DNA of 15,473 nucleotides from Candidatus Nitrosopumilus sp. (GCA_029941825.1 JAPYTM010000010.1:1-15473); one strand, 5' to 3'; shown: positions 7,555-13,912, counted from the stretch's first letter. Made by a program: numbers and translations. The notes: a model not told the origin generated them from the sequence alone.

Positions 7555-7922
7555 ATTATATTTCTAAAAATATTTTGAATAGAATGTAATGGATTAAAAT
7601 TAATAATTTTCTCAGTAATAGTTTGTTGAGTTGATTGTCTTACATTAGAAATCTTATTGGAAATGTCATTAGAAATGTCATTTCCAATATCACTAATTTC
7701 ATCAGTAATAGCATCACTTGTTTTATCTACTATTTTATCAATAGATTCATCAATTCTTGTTTCTACAGAATCCAAAGCTTTAGTATTAAAATTGGATATA
7801 TCATTTTTTAAAGAATCAACTATAGTGGCGGATGTATTTGGAAATAGACTATCAATTTCATTTGAAAATATCATGCCTCCTAAAATTACAATACCTACAA
7901 TTATGCCTAATTTTATGAACAT
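7551..7922 (-). CDS. small membrane-anchored protein with Ile-Ser-Asn/Asp repeats
   Basis: I do not recognise a family. The 123 residues start with a single hydrophobic segment (about 4-20, LGIIVGIVILGGMIFS), either a signal anchor or uncleaved signal. Then comes a long acidic, low-complexity helical stretch (about 30-100) in which Ile or Val recurs every 3-4 residues between Asp, Ser, Asn and Lys; the clearest repeat is NDISNDISNKISN. There is no cysteine. This suggests an extended amphipathic helix or coiled coil exposed on one membrane face. The coding DNA contains a perfect 11 bp inverted repeat (7655-7689). The start is the only ATG before the membrane segment. The stop shares TTAA with the convergent Sir2 gene. 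A T-rich probable terminator of the upstream minus-strand genes lies just before it, so it is probably transcribed alone. Confidence 0.65.
   Translation of the reverse strand: MFIKLGIIVGIVILGGMIFSNEIDSLFPNTSATIVDSLKNDISNFNTKALDSVETRIDESIDKIVDKTSDAITDEISDIGNDISNDISNKISNVRQSTQQTITEKIINFNPLHSIQNIFRNII
7655..7689. repeat. perfect 11 bp inverted repeat within coding sequence
   Basis: TATTGGAAATG at 7655-7665 and its exact reverse complement CATTTCCAATA at 7679-7689 flank a 13-base spacer. The spacer region also contains a short direct repeat (GAAATGTCATT followed by GAAATGTCATT). The repeat lies inside the small membrane-anchored gene, over the codons of its Ile-Ser-Asn/Asp repeat. The direct repeats may simply follow from the repetitive peptide; the perfect palindromic arms are less expected. 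Confidence 0.6.
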
Positions 7923-7960
7923 TTAGTAATAATTATAAAATGTTGATTTTAGAATTAAAC

Positions 7961-7980
7961 TAAAAAAAATAATCAAAAAA
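7961..7980 (-). terminator. T-rich archaeal terminator after the UPF0200/UPF0201 genes
   Basis: Read on the minus strand, two T-tracts (six and eight T) lie close together, roughly 30-50 bases after the UPF0201 stop. Archaeal RNA polymerase terminates at such T-tracts without needing a hairpin. The tracts lie before the start of the next minus-strand gene (7922), so they would separate the two transcription units. Confidence 0.4.
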
Positions 7981-8008
7981 GAGCGAATTTTTTTAGCTAG
8001 ATTTCCTA

Positions 8009-8404
8009 TTATTCAAAAATTATCCAATCAATAATTCCATCAATATTTGGTGAAGTAATAATCACCTTAATCGGACCTAATGGTGATTCATCAGATTTTT
8101 CACAAATTGCTATTTTTTCAACAAAAGCAGCTTGTTTATTCAGATAAAACCATGTTGAATCATATTCTAAATTTTTTTCAAGATTACGTCTATAGATATT
8201 TTGAGATTGGTATGAATGAATTGTTTCATAAATCTTTTCTAAAGAATTGAGATCTTTTGATTGAGCAATTATGGAAAAGACTTCAGATTTTGTTGTTGTA
8301 TATGGAAAAATATTAGAAATTGCTTTTTTAATTTTTTCTGAATCTTCAGAAGGATTTATTGAACAAAATATTTCTATTTTACATTTAATATTGGGTATTT
8401 TCAT
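8009..8404 (-). CDS. UPF0201 family protein (COG1931)
   Basis: This short archaeal protein family of unknown function has a ribosomal-protein-L5-like fold. The match rests on the N-terminal pattern INPSEDSEKIKKAISNIFP, like the family's PTED-E-VKKA-NIF, and the C-terminal FYLNKQAAFV and DESPLGPIKV, all conserved in UPF0201. I chose the ATG at 8404 because it overlaps the upstream UPF0200 stop as ATGA and puts the conserved beta strand at once after the start, giving 131 residues. A TTG at 8413 would add only three residues. UPF0201 is often beside or fused to UPF0200, and the same coupling is seen here. An RNA-related role has been suggested for the family, but nothing in this sequence proves it. 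Confidence 0.85.
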   Translation of the reverse strand: MKIPNIKCKIEIFCSINPSEDSEKIKKAISNIFPYTTTKSEVFSIIAQSKDLNSLEKIYETIHSYQSQNIYRRNLEKNLEYDSTWFYLNKQAAFVEKIAICEKSDESPLGPIKVIITSPNIDGIIDWIIFE

Positions 8405-8949
8405 TTTATCCAACTTTGAATAATTTGGAATGCGGTTTGAATTAGTTCATCTTTTGACAAATCAATATTTGATATTGCATTATCTGATAATGCAATTGGA
8501 TTACTTATACCAATACCTAATTCACGATTATCTCTTTCTTCAAAATGTTCTTTTGTTTGAGGATCATCTGATCTTCCTCTTTTTTGTAAAAAATTAAATC
8601 TTACATTAGTTGATGCATGAATAGCAAGTAATTTTACAATACCAAATGTTCTAAGAACTTCTATTTCATCAGTAGATCTTACTCCATCAATCAACATCAC
8701 ATTTGCTGTAGAAGATTCTATTTGTGGTTTCACTAATTCAGCTATTGCACCAGGTCCATTTTTTTCTCTAAGTTCGAGCATAAGTTTCCCAAGATTTGAT
8801 CGAGTTGATTCTAGATTTCTTTTTTTTGCTTCTTCTCTAACAGCATTACCCATATTGATAATATCATATCCTTTTAGTTTTAATCCATCAGCAATAGTAG
8901 ATTTACCAGATCCAGGCATTCCAGTTAAACATACAATTAGTTTTGTCAA
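8401..8949 (-). CDS. UPF0200 family nucleotide kinase-like P-loop protein
   Basis: This is an archaeal AAA/P-loop protein related to dephospho-CoA and adenylate kinases (UPF0200, COG0237-like). The Walker A is GMPGSGKS (10-17 counted from the chosen start), followed by INMGNAVREEAKKR (an NMP-type pocket), LIDGVRSTDEIEVLR and LQKRGRSDDP. The actual phosphoryl acceptor is not known. I prefer the TTG at 8949 (182 residues) over an ATG at 9003. The extra 18 residues would be hydrophobic and sit before the first beta strand, which normally begins the family, and the longer start would cover the only TATA-like element (8991-9000) and leave 15 bp to the divergent ThpR gene. It overlaps UPF0201 by 4 bp, so the two are co-translated. 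Confidence 0.82.
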   Translation of the reverse strand: MTKLIVCLTGMPGSGKSTIADGLKLKGYDIINMGNAVREEAKKRNLESTRSNLGKLMLELREKNGPGAIAELVKPQIESSTANVMLIDGVRSTDEIEVLRTFGIVKLLAIHASTNVRFNFLQKRGRSDDPQTKEHFEERDNRELGIGISNPIALSDNAISNIDLSKDELIQTAFQIIQSWIK

Positions 8950-8990
8950 TACATAACAAAATAGAAACTTCTCTATGAAGCTACCGGAAA

Positions 8991-9000
8991 TTATTATAAA
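8991..9000. promoter_or_regulatory. TATA-like element possibly shared by UPF0200 and thpR
   Basis: The sequence is TTATTATAAA on the plus strand and TTTATAATAA on the minus strand, so it resembles a TATA box in both directions. It is centred about 23-26 bp before the two candidate thpR ATGs (9019 and 9022), a leaderless spacing, and about 47 bp before the UPF0200 TTG. It is the only good TATA candidate for either gene. Confidence 0.45.
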
Positions 9001-9018
9001 CATACTTCAAAGAATGTT

Positions 9019-9564
9019 ATGATGCGAGTTTTTGTAGCAATTGAAATATCAAATAATAAAGTAATTAATTCAATAAAAAATTTTCAGACTACAATTAACA
9101 TAGATGCTAAACCTGTCAAAGTAAAAAATTTGCATTTTACATTACAGTTTTTAGGTGAAATTTCAGAAGAAGATTCAAAAAAAGTAATTTTAGCCCTTCA
9201 AAAAATTGAATTTTCAAGTTTTGATGTAAATTTGAAAGGAGTAGGTATATTTCCTAAATCTAAATATCCACGAATAATTTGGGTTGGAACAGAGGACAAT
9301 GGTGGGAATAGACTAATTCAATTATCAAAAAAGGTTGAAAAAGTGTTAGAACCATTAAAAATATTTTCAGATAAATCATTTAAACCTCATATTACAATAT
9401 TTAGAATTAAAAAGAAGGTTGAAGATATAAGAAAAGAATTGGAGAATAAGAAAACTATGGATTTTGGAATACAAAAAATAACCAGTATTAAATTGAAAAA
9501 AAGTGAACTTACACCAAATGGGCCAATTTATTCAGATTTAGAGGAGATAACTGCAATAAAATGA
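9019..9564 (+). CDS. thpR: RNA 2',3'-cyclic phosphodiesterase (2H/LigT family)
   Basis: ThpR hydrolyses RNA 2',3'-cyclic phosphate to a 2'-phosphate; some members show 2'-5' RNA ligase activity in vitro. The 181 residues have the two catalytic HxT motifs of the 2H family: H39-F-T41 in LHFTLQFLGE and H124-I-T126 in FKPHITIFRI. The N-terminus RVFVAIEI is typical. Two ATG codons are adjacent; the second (9022) gives the usual MRVFVAIE start, so the true protein may be one residue shorter. The stop overlaps the CCA-adding enzyme start by 4 bp (ATGA). LigT-like and CCA genes are also close together in Pyrococcus, so the pairing fits a joint role at RNA 3' ends. Cellular substrates are not known from the sequence. 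Confidence 0.92.
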   Translation: MMRVFVAIEISNNKVINSIKNFQTTINIDAKPVKVKNLHFTLQFLGEISEEDSKKVILALQKIEFSSFDVNLKGVGIFPKSKYPRIIWVGTEDNGGNRLIQLSKKVEKVLEPLKIFSDKSFKPHITIFRIKKKVEDIRKELENKKTMDFGIQKITSIKLKKSELTPNGPIYSDLEEITAIK

Positions 9565-10892
9565 AACAAATAATTCCCAAAATTGCTAAAACAGTAATTC
9601 CTTCACAAAATATAGAAAAATTAAAAAAACAGATTGCTGAATTAGCATTCAAATTAGTTGAAAAAGAGATTGAGAAATATCCTGAAGTAGTAGATTTAGA
9701 ATTTGGAGGTTCATTTGCGAAAGGTACATGGTTATCAAAAAATGCAGATGTGGATATTTTTATTAAATTTAAAAAATCAACATCAGAAGAAAAATTTGAA
9801 AGTATTTCAAAAAAAATTGGTTTTGAATCATTAAAAAAATATTTTCCATATGTTAGATATTCTGAACATCCATATGTTGAGGCTAAAATTAAAGATACTA
9901 AAATTAATGTTGTACCATTTTATGATGTAAAATTAGGCGAGTGGAAAAGTGCAGCAGATAGATCTCCATTTCATACAAAATTTATGGATAGATCATTAAC
10001 ATCGAAAATGAGAAATGAAGTTAGAATTCTAAAGACATTTCTAAAATCAAATGGAATCTATGGAGCAGAGATTGCAAAACAAGGGTTTAGTGGTTATGTT
10101 TCGGAAGTTTTGATTTTAAATTTTAAGAGTTTTGAAAATCTTATAAAATCAATCTCAAATATCAAAGAAAATCAAATTATAGGAAAAACTACAAAGAAAT
10201 TTGAAACATCAATAGTAATTATTGATCCCATTGATAGTAACAGAAATTTAGCTGCTGCAATTTCAGATGAAAATATAGGAAAATTTATTCTAATTTCTAG
10301 GGCGTTTAAAGAAAAACCTAGATTAACATTATTCAATAATAAGAAATCTAAAATATCAAAAAAATATTGGGGTAACTTACTAGTTGTAAAATTTGATTTT
10401 AAATCTAGAAGTCCTGATGTGATATGGGGACAAGTTAAGAGAGCAACTACATCACTATCTACACAACTAGAACTAGGTGGATTTAGAGTACTTAGAAGTA
10501 AAGCTCACACTGATCAGATAAAAGAAGCATATCTCTTGTTTTTCTTAGAATCTACAAAGATTTCTAATACATATTCAAAAAATGGACCAGGTTTTTTTAG
10601 AGAAAATAGTTCAAAAAGTTTCATTTCTAAAAATCTAAAAAATACCGAATTAATGTGGATTGGTACTAATGGAAAAATAATCTCGCTTGAAAAAAGAAAA
10701 CATATTGATGCTATCAAGTTTATGACAGAATTTCTGAAAAAAAGTCTTCAATCAGGCATGCCAAAAGGCCTTCGTGCTGATTTTAAACGAGGGTTTAAGG
10801 TTACGATAGGAAACAAGAATTTGAGTAAATCAATTAAAGAGGAAGCAGGTGAGTTGATTTCAACAGATGGTACACTTCTTTATTTCAATTAA
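9561..10892 (+). CDS. cca: archaeal class I CCA-adding tRNA nucleotidyltransferase
   Basis: The enzyme adds C, C and A to tRNA 3' ends without a template. The 443 residues match archaeal class I enzymes: GGSFAKGTW (49-57) and the metal-binding DVDIF (D63, D65), then the helical region with VRILKTFLKSNGIYGAEIAKQ-like sequence (from about 154), GFSGYVSE (176-182), and a C-terminal domain with GPGFF and a late ADFKRGFK. The third catalytic carboxylate of this class lies in a V-D-VVP motif (D110 in Archaeoglobus); here the motif reads KINVVPFY, so the residue is N116. Since the rest is intact and the local tRNA lacks CCA, it is probably functional, but this deserves a check. It overlaps thpR by 4 bp and the kinase gene by 26 bp. 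Confidence 0.92.
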   Translation: MKQIIPKIAKTVIPSQNIEKLKKQIAELAFKLVEKEIEKYPEVVDLEFGGSFAKGTWLSKNADVDIFIKFKKSTSEEKFESISKKIGFESLKKYFPYVRYSEHPYVEAKIKDTKINVVPFYDVKLGEWKSAADRSPFHTKFMDRSLTSKMRNEVRILKTFLKSNGIYGAEIAKQGFSGYVSEVLILNFKSFENLIKSISNIKENQIIGKTTKKFETSIVIIDPIDSNRNLAAAISDENIGKFILISRAFKEKPRLTLFNNKKSKISKKYWGNLLVVKFDFKSRSPDVIWGQVKRATTSLSTQLELGGFRVLRSKAHTDQIKEAYLLFFLESTKISNTYSKNGPGFFRENSSKSFISKNLKNTELMWIGTNGKIISLEKRKHIDAIKFMTEFLKKSLQSGMPKGLRADFKRGFKVTIGNKNLSKSIKEEAGELISTDGTLLYFN

Positions 10893-11637
10893 AAAATTTG
10901 CTGAAGAACCATATTCAAAAATTCTTGGATATCCAAAAGCAACTAATCGTCAAATTAAATCAAGAATTAAAGAGTTAGAGAAATTAAAAATAAAATCCAT
11001 ATCATTGACTGGTCCAACCTCACTTGGGAAATTAGCAATTTTGGGTAAAGGGTATGTAGGAGTAGTTGTTCTTGCAAAAAAAAATAACAAACAAGTTGCA
11101 TTAAAAATTAGAAGAACTGATTCACAAAGAAATAATATGAAAAATGAATCAGTTTTGTTAAAACTTGTTAACTCTATAAATGTTGGACCAAAAATGATAG
11201 ATGTCAGTAAAAATTTTCTCGTAATGGAGTATCTAGAAGGTGAGAAAATTAGTGATTGGGTTAATTCGTTAAAAGGTGTAGGAAGTACAAAAAAATTGAA
11301 ATCTACAATTAAAAAAGTTCTAGAAGATTGTTATAGATTAGATCAGATAGGTTTTGATCATGGGGAACTAAGTAGTATCTCAAAACATGTGATAGTTGGA
11401 AAAACAAAATCTACAATCATAGACTTTGAAAGTTCTAGCACAAATAGAAAACCATCAAATGTAACATCAATTACTCAAGCATTTTTCATTGGTTCAGGAA
11501 TTGCTAAAAAAGTACAGAAAATTTACAAAAATCCGTCCAAAGAAAAAATCATTGAAGCATTAAAACAATACAAACAAGAAAAATCTAAAGAAAATTTAGA
11601 AGAATTGTTGAAAATACTCAAATTAGAAATAATATAG
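10867..11637 (+). CDS. atypical Ser/Thr protein kinase-like protein (COG2112 type)
   Basis: The 256 residues have a reduced kinase fold: a glycine loop GKGYVG (60-65), the ATP-anchoring lysine in ALKIRR (K80), its partner in KNES (E94), a hinge MEYLEGE (120-126), a catalytic-loop segment DHGELSSISKHV (164-175) and the metal-site DFE (187-189). It differs from canonical kinases: the HRD/HGD aspartate is Glu (E167), there is no clear loop Asn, and DFG is DFE. This DH-EL pattern with a KHV ending is how I recognise the archaeal COG2112 group. About 55 N-terminal residues precede the kinase core. The ATG at 10867 lies 26 bp inside cca, and no alternative ATG, GTG or TTG exists before the domain, so expression is tied to cca. 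Activity and substrate are unknown. Confidence 0.75.
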   Translation: MVHFFISIKKFAEEPYSKILGYPKATNRQIKSRIKELEKLKIKSISLTGPTSLGKLAILGKGYVGVVVLAKKNNKQVALKIRRTDSQRNNMKNESVLLKLVNSINVGPKMIDVSKNFLVMEYLEGEKISDWVNSLKGVGSTKKLKSTIKKVLEDCYRLDQIGFDHGELSSISKHVIVGKTKSTIIDFESSSTNRKPSNVTSITQAFFIGSGIAKKVQKIYKNPSKEKIIEALKQYKQEKSKENLEELLKILKLEII

Positions 11638-11655
11638 TTAATTCATTTATTAAAA

Positions 11656-11729
11656 TGGGATTGGCAGGATTTGAACCTGCGATCACTAGTCCCCCAGACT
11701 AGTATCATACCAAGCTAGACTACAACCCC
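11656..11729 (-). tRNA. tRNA-Pro (anticodon GGG), no encoded CCA
   Basis: The minus strand folds as a full cloverleaf of 74 nt. The acceptor stem is GGGGTTG with CAATCCC (one G-U pair) and the discriminator is A. The D arm has a three-pair stem. The anticodon stem is CTAGT with ACTAG around the loop CTGGGGG (anticodon at 11693-11695). The variable loop is 5 nt and the T arm is GCAGG, loop TTCAAAT, CCTGC. There is no intron. CCA is not encoded; the next bases are TTTTA, which can end the transcript, so RNase Z trimming and CCA addition are needed. The gene converges with the kinase gene, with an 18 bp gap, and its promoter region faces the small zinc-knuckle gene. Confidence 0.96.
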
Positions 11730-11751
11730 TTGTCTCAGAGGCACAAAATGA

Positions 11752-11762
11752 AATTATTAAAT
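11752..11762. promoter_or_regulatory. two-way TATA-like element between tRNA-Pro and the zinc-knuckle gene
   Basis: The plus strand reads AATTATTAAAT and the minus strand ATTTAATAATT. The centre is about 28 bp before the tRNA 5' end (11729) and about 29 bp before the ATG at 11786, close to TATA distance for both divergent genes. No other TATA-like sequence fits either gene as well. Confidence 0.45.
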
Positions 11763-11785
11763 CGTCGTATTGATAAATAAAAAAT

Positions 11786-12001
11786 ATGAAAAATTGTAGT
11801 ATTTGTCATAAAATTTCTGCAAGTGATCAAGATCATCTTGATTGTATTCAAAAAAGAAGTATAGAAATGGAAGATGGAAATTTTAAAAAGGATATTCCTG
11901 AAAGGTTGAACCTGTCAAAAAATACTCAAGATTTGGGTGTGGAGGTAAGAGCTATCTTAGAACATCTTGCAAAAAAGAAAAACAGTGAAGATGAATTATA
12001 A
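11786..12001 (+). CDS. small zinc-knuckle-like hypothetical protein
   Basis: I do not recognise a named family. The 71-residue product opens with C4-x2-C7-x9-H17-x2-C20 (KNCSICHKISASDQDHLDC), enough for one small zinc knuckle. The rest is charged and probably helical, ending in an acidic-basic tail (HLAKKKNSEDEL). It starts at an ATG just after an A-rich run, with a TATA-like element at leaderless distance. Its last Leu codon and stop lie on the palindrome TTATAA, which also encodes the last Leu and stop of the convergent flavoprotein gene. A binding role for nucleic acid or protein is plausible for such a knuckle but is inference. Confidence 0.65.
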   Translation: MKNCSICHKISASDQDHLDCIQKRSIEMEDGNFKKDIPERLNLSKNTQDLGVEVRAILEHLAKKKNSEDEL

Positions 12002-13144
12002 CCATTTTGATAATCTTTCTTTTTCAAATTCTAATTTTTTAGAAAGATTATCAGTTGTTGATTCTGAAAGATTTGTTGAAGGTTTTGAATTTGAAAACAT
12101 ATCAACTTCAAGAACAGAAGCTGTATTTTTGCCTGATTCTATAAAACATCCACCTTTTCCATCATATAGTTCAGTTTCTTCTTTTGATTGAATTTTTGAA
12201 ATAATATTTTTAGCGACTATGATACCTTCCCCTTCTGCAAAAATTCCTGCTTTTGGAACTGCCATATTTTCTCCAACTGATAGAATAGTTACATCTCCCA
12301 CAGCAAAAACATTTTCAAAAGATGTTTTACAATCTCTGTCTATTGGAATAAATCCAGATTCTTTAGCTAAACCAGAATCATAAATTACTTTTGGTGCAAT
12401 ATGTGGAGGAATGGCTAAAAGTAAATCAAAATCAGCTTCACTGTTTTCAAAAATTAATTTTTTAGATTCAACAGATTTTATTTTAGATGAATTATGAAAA
12501 GTAATATTTTCAGAATTTACAAGTTCTAAAATTTGTTTGCTCACTTCAAGACCAGCTGCAGGCAAAGTTATAGGAGCTGGACTGTAAAAATCAATTTGTA
12601 CAGAATCACGTATTCCACGTTTTCTAAGCATGGAATCAATTAGTAAACTAGCCTCAAAAGGTGCAGGAGGACACTTGTAAGGCATTCCCATTATAGATAT
12701 AGCAATTTTTCCAGAATTCATACACTCAAGTTTGTCATGAATTTCTGAGAGTTGATTATGATCATAAAGATTAAATCCATTTTCTATTAATCCAGGAATT
12801 TTTTGAGGAGCTAAGATAGATCCCATAGAAATTATGAGGTAATCATAAGAGATGGTTTGTAATTTAGTTTTTACATTTTTATTTTGGAGATCAATTGTTA
12901 AAATTTCATTTTTAATGAAATTAATTTCTTTTTTTGATAATTTATTTAATGAGCCAATTGAGTTTTCAAAAGTTCGAGTTCCAGTAATAATCCATAACTT
13001 TGCAAATCCTACCATAAACCAATCTTTTTTGTCAATTACAGTAATTTTCACTTCTGAAGCAGACAATGAATTCCTTAATTCATTAGCAGCAGCAAGACCA
13101 CCAAATCCTCCACCCAAAATTACAACATGTGGAATATTTGTCAA
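11996..13144 (-). CDS. SQR/NDH-2-like FAD-dependent NAD(P)/quinone oxidoreductase
   Basis: The 382-residue flavoprotein has an N-terminal FAD Rossmann motif ILGGGFGGLAAA (9-20), a mid-domain ISMGS (105-109), and the C-terminal FAD site NVFAVGDVTIL (278-288). Its group includes sulfide:quinone reductase, flavocytochrome c sulfide dehydrogenase and type II NADH dehydrogenase. C158 in YKCPPAPFEAS and C333 in GGCFIESG lie where SQR-type enzymes keep their redox pair, which favours an SQR-like over an NDH-2-like chemistry, but no substrate can be named. The end is a short charged helix that could sit on the membrane surface. The TTG start follows the short-chain dehydrogenase stop after one base, so the two are co-translated. 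Confidence 0.82.
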   Translation of the reverse strand: MTNIPHVVILGGGFGGLAAANELRNSLSASEVKITVIDKKDWFMVGFAKLWIITGTRTFENSIGSLNKLSKKEINFIKNEILTIDLQNKNVKTKLQTISYDYLIISMGSILAPQKIPGLIENGFNLYDHNQLSEIHDKLECMNSGKIAISIMGMPYKCPPAPFEASLLIDSMLRKRGIRDSVQIDFYSPAPITLPAAGLEVSKQILELVNSENITFHNSSKIKSVESKKLIFENSEADFDLLLAIPPHIAPKVIYDSGLAKESGFIPIDRDCKTSFENVFAVGDVTILSVGENMAVPKAGIFAEGEGIIVAKNIISKIQSKEETELYDGKGGCFIESGKNTASVLEVDMFSNSKPSTNLSESTTDNLSKKLEFEKERLSKWL

Positions 13145-13145
13145 T

Positions 13146-13886
13146 TTATCGTTCTTGTGTTGTTGGTCTTATCAAAATTTCATTAACGTTAACATATGAA
13201 GGTGAATCAACTGCAAATAAAATTGCATTAGCAATGTCATTAGCTTGTAATGCTTGCATTTTTTTTGTATTTTCAACAAATCCTTTCAAAGATTCATCCG
13301 TAATTGTATCATTAAGTTCTGTTGCTACAACTCCCGGTTCAATACTAGTTACTCTAATGTTAGAACGTACACTAAATTCTTGTCTTAATCCCTCACTAAA
13401 TGCTGCTATTGCATGTTTTGTTGCACAATAAACACTTCCAGCTGGAAAAACAATTCTTCCAGCTACAGATGAAAGATTTACAATATGGCCAGATTTTTTT
13501 TCTTTCATATGAGAAATTACTGATGCTGTAGAATACAATACACCTTTGATGTTCACATCAATCATTCTATCCCATTCATCAATCTTGAGACTTTTGAAAA
13601 AACTAAGAGGCATCAAACCTGCATTATTTACAAGAATATCAATAGAGCCCCATTTGTCTAAAACTGCTTTAGCAAAATTATCACATTCTAATTTTTGTGT
13701 AACATCTAATTTTTGATAAAACACTTCTCCACCATCATCAGAGATCTTTTTTGCAAGAGATTCCAATTTGTCTACTCTTCTAGCTCCTATTGCAACTTTA
13801 GCACCAGCTTTTGATAGTGCTAATGCAGTAGCAAATCCTATTCCACTGCTTGCTCCAGTTATTATTGCTACCTTATCTTTTATCAT
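13146..13886 (-). CDS. short-chain dehydrogenase/reductase (SDR, probably NADP-dependent)
   Basis: This is a classical SDR of 246 residues: cofactor motif TGASSGIG (10-17), NNAG (87-90), the structural Asn in DVNIKG (N112), a catalytic Ser in NLSSVAG, and Y153-x3-K157 in YCATK. Two arginines after the second strand (GARR, 36-37) suggest NADP(H). It resembles the YdfG-type serine or hydroxy-acid dehydrogenases in layout, but the substrate cannot be fixed. It is the first gene of a two-gene unit; the SQR-like flavoprotein starts one base after its stop. The ATG has a TATA-like sequence (13903-13912) about 22 bp upstream. The divergent AN1 gene starts about 100 bp away. Confidence 0.9.
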   Translation of the reverse strand: MIKDKVAIITGASSGIGFATALALSKAGAKVAIGARRVDKLESLAKKISDDGGEVFYQKLDVTQKLECDNFAKAVLDKWGSIDILVNNAGLMPLSFFKSLKIDEWDRMIDVNIKGVLYSTASVISHMKEKKSGHIVNLSSVAGRIVFPAGSVYCATKHAIAAFSEGLRQEFSVRSNIRVTSIEPGVVATELNDTITDESLKGFVENTKKMQALQANDIANAILFAVDSPSYVNVNEILIRPTTQER

Positions 13887-13902
13887 TTAATTCACTTAAA
13901 CA

Positions 13903-13912
13903 CATTAAATTT
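13903..13912 (-). promoter_or_regulatory. TATA-like box of the SDR gene
   Basis: The minus strand reads AAATTTAATG, centred about 22 bp before the ATG at 13886, a spacing consistent with a leaderless mRNA. It would drive both the SDR gene and the flavoprotein gene behind it. Confidence 0.35.

Noticed and set aside
7657..7926. Plus-strand open frame opposite the small repeat protein
   Set aside because: The minus frame has a sensible membrane anchor and periodic helix, whereas the plus frame looks like its reverse reading. I keep the minus frame, with moderate confidence.
8950..9003. ATG at 9003 as the start of UPF0200
   Set aside because: It adds 18 hydrophobic residues before the P-loop strand and covers the likely promoter; TTG at 8949 fits the family N-terminus.
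12852..13199. 115-codon plus-strand frame opposite the flavoprotein and SDR genes
   Set aside because: It crosses the antisense of two well-supported enzymes and shows no domain.
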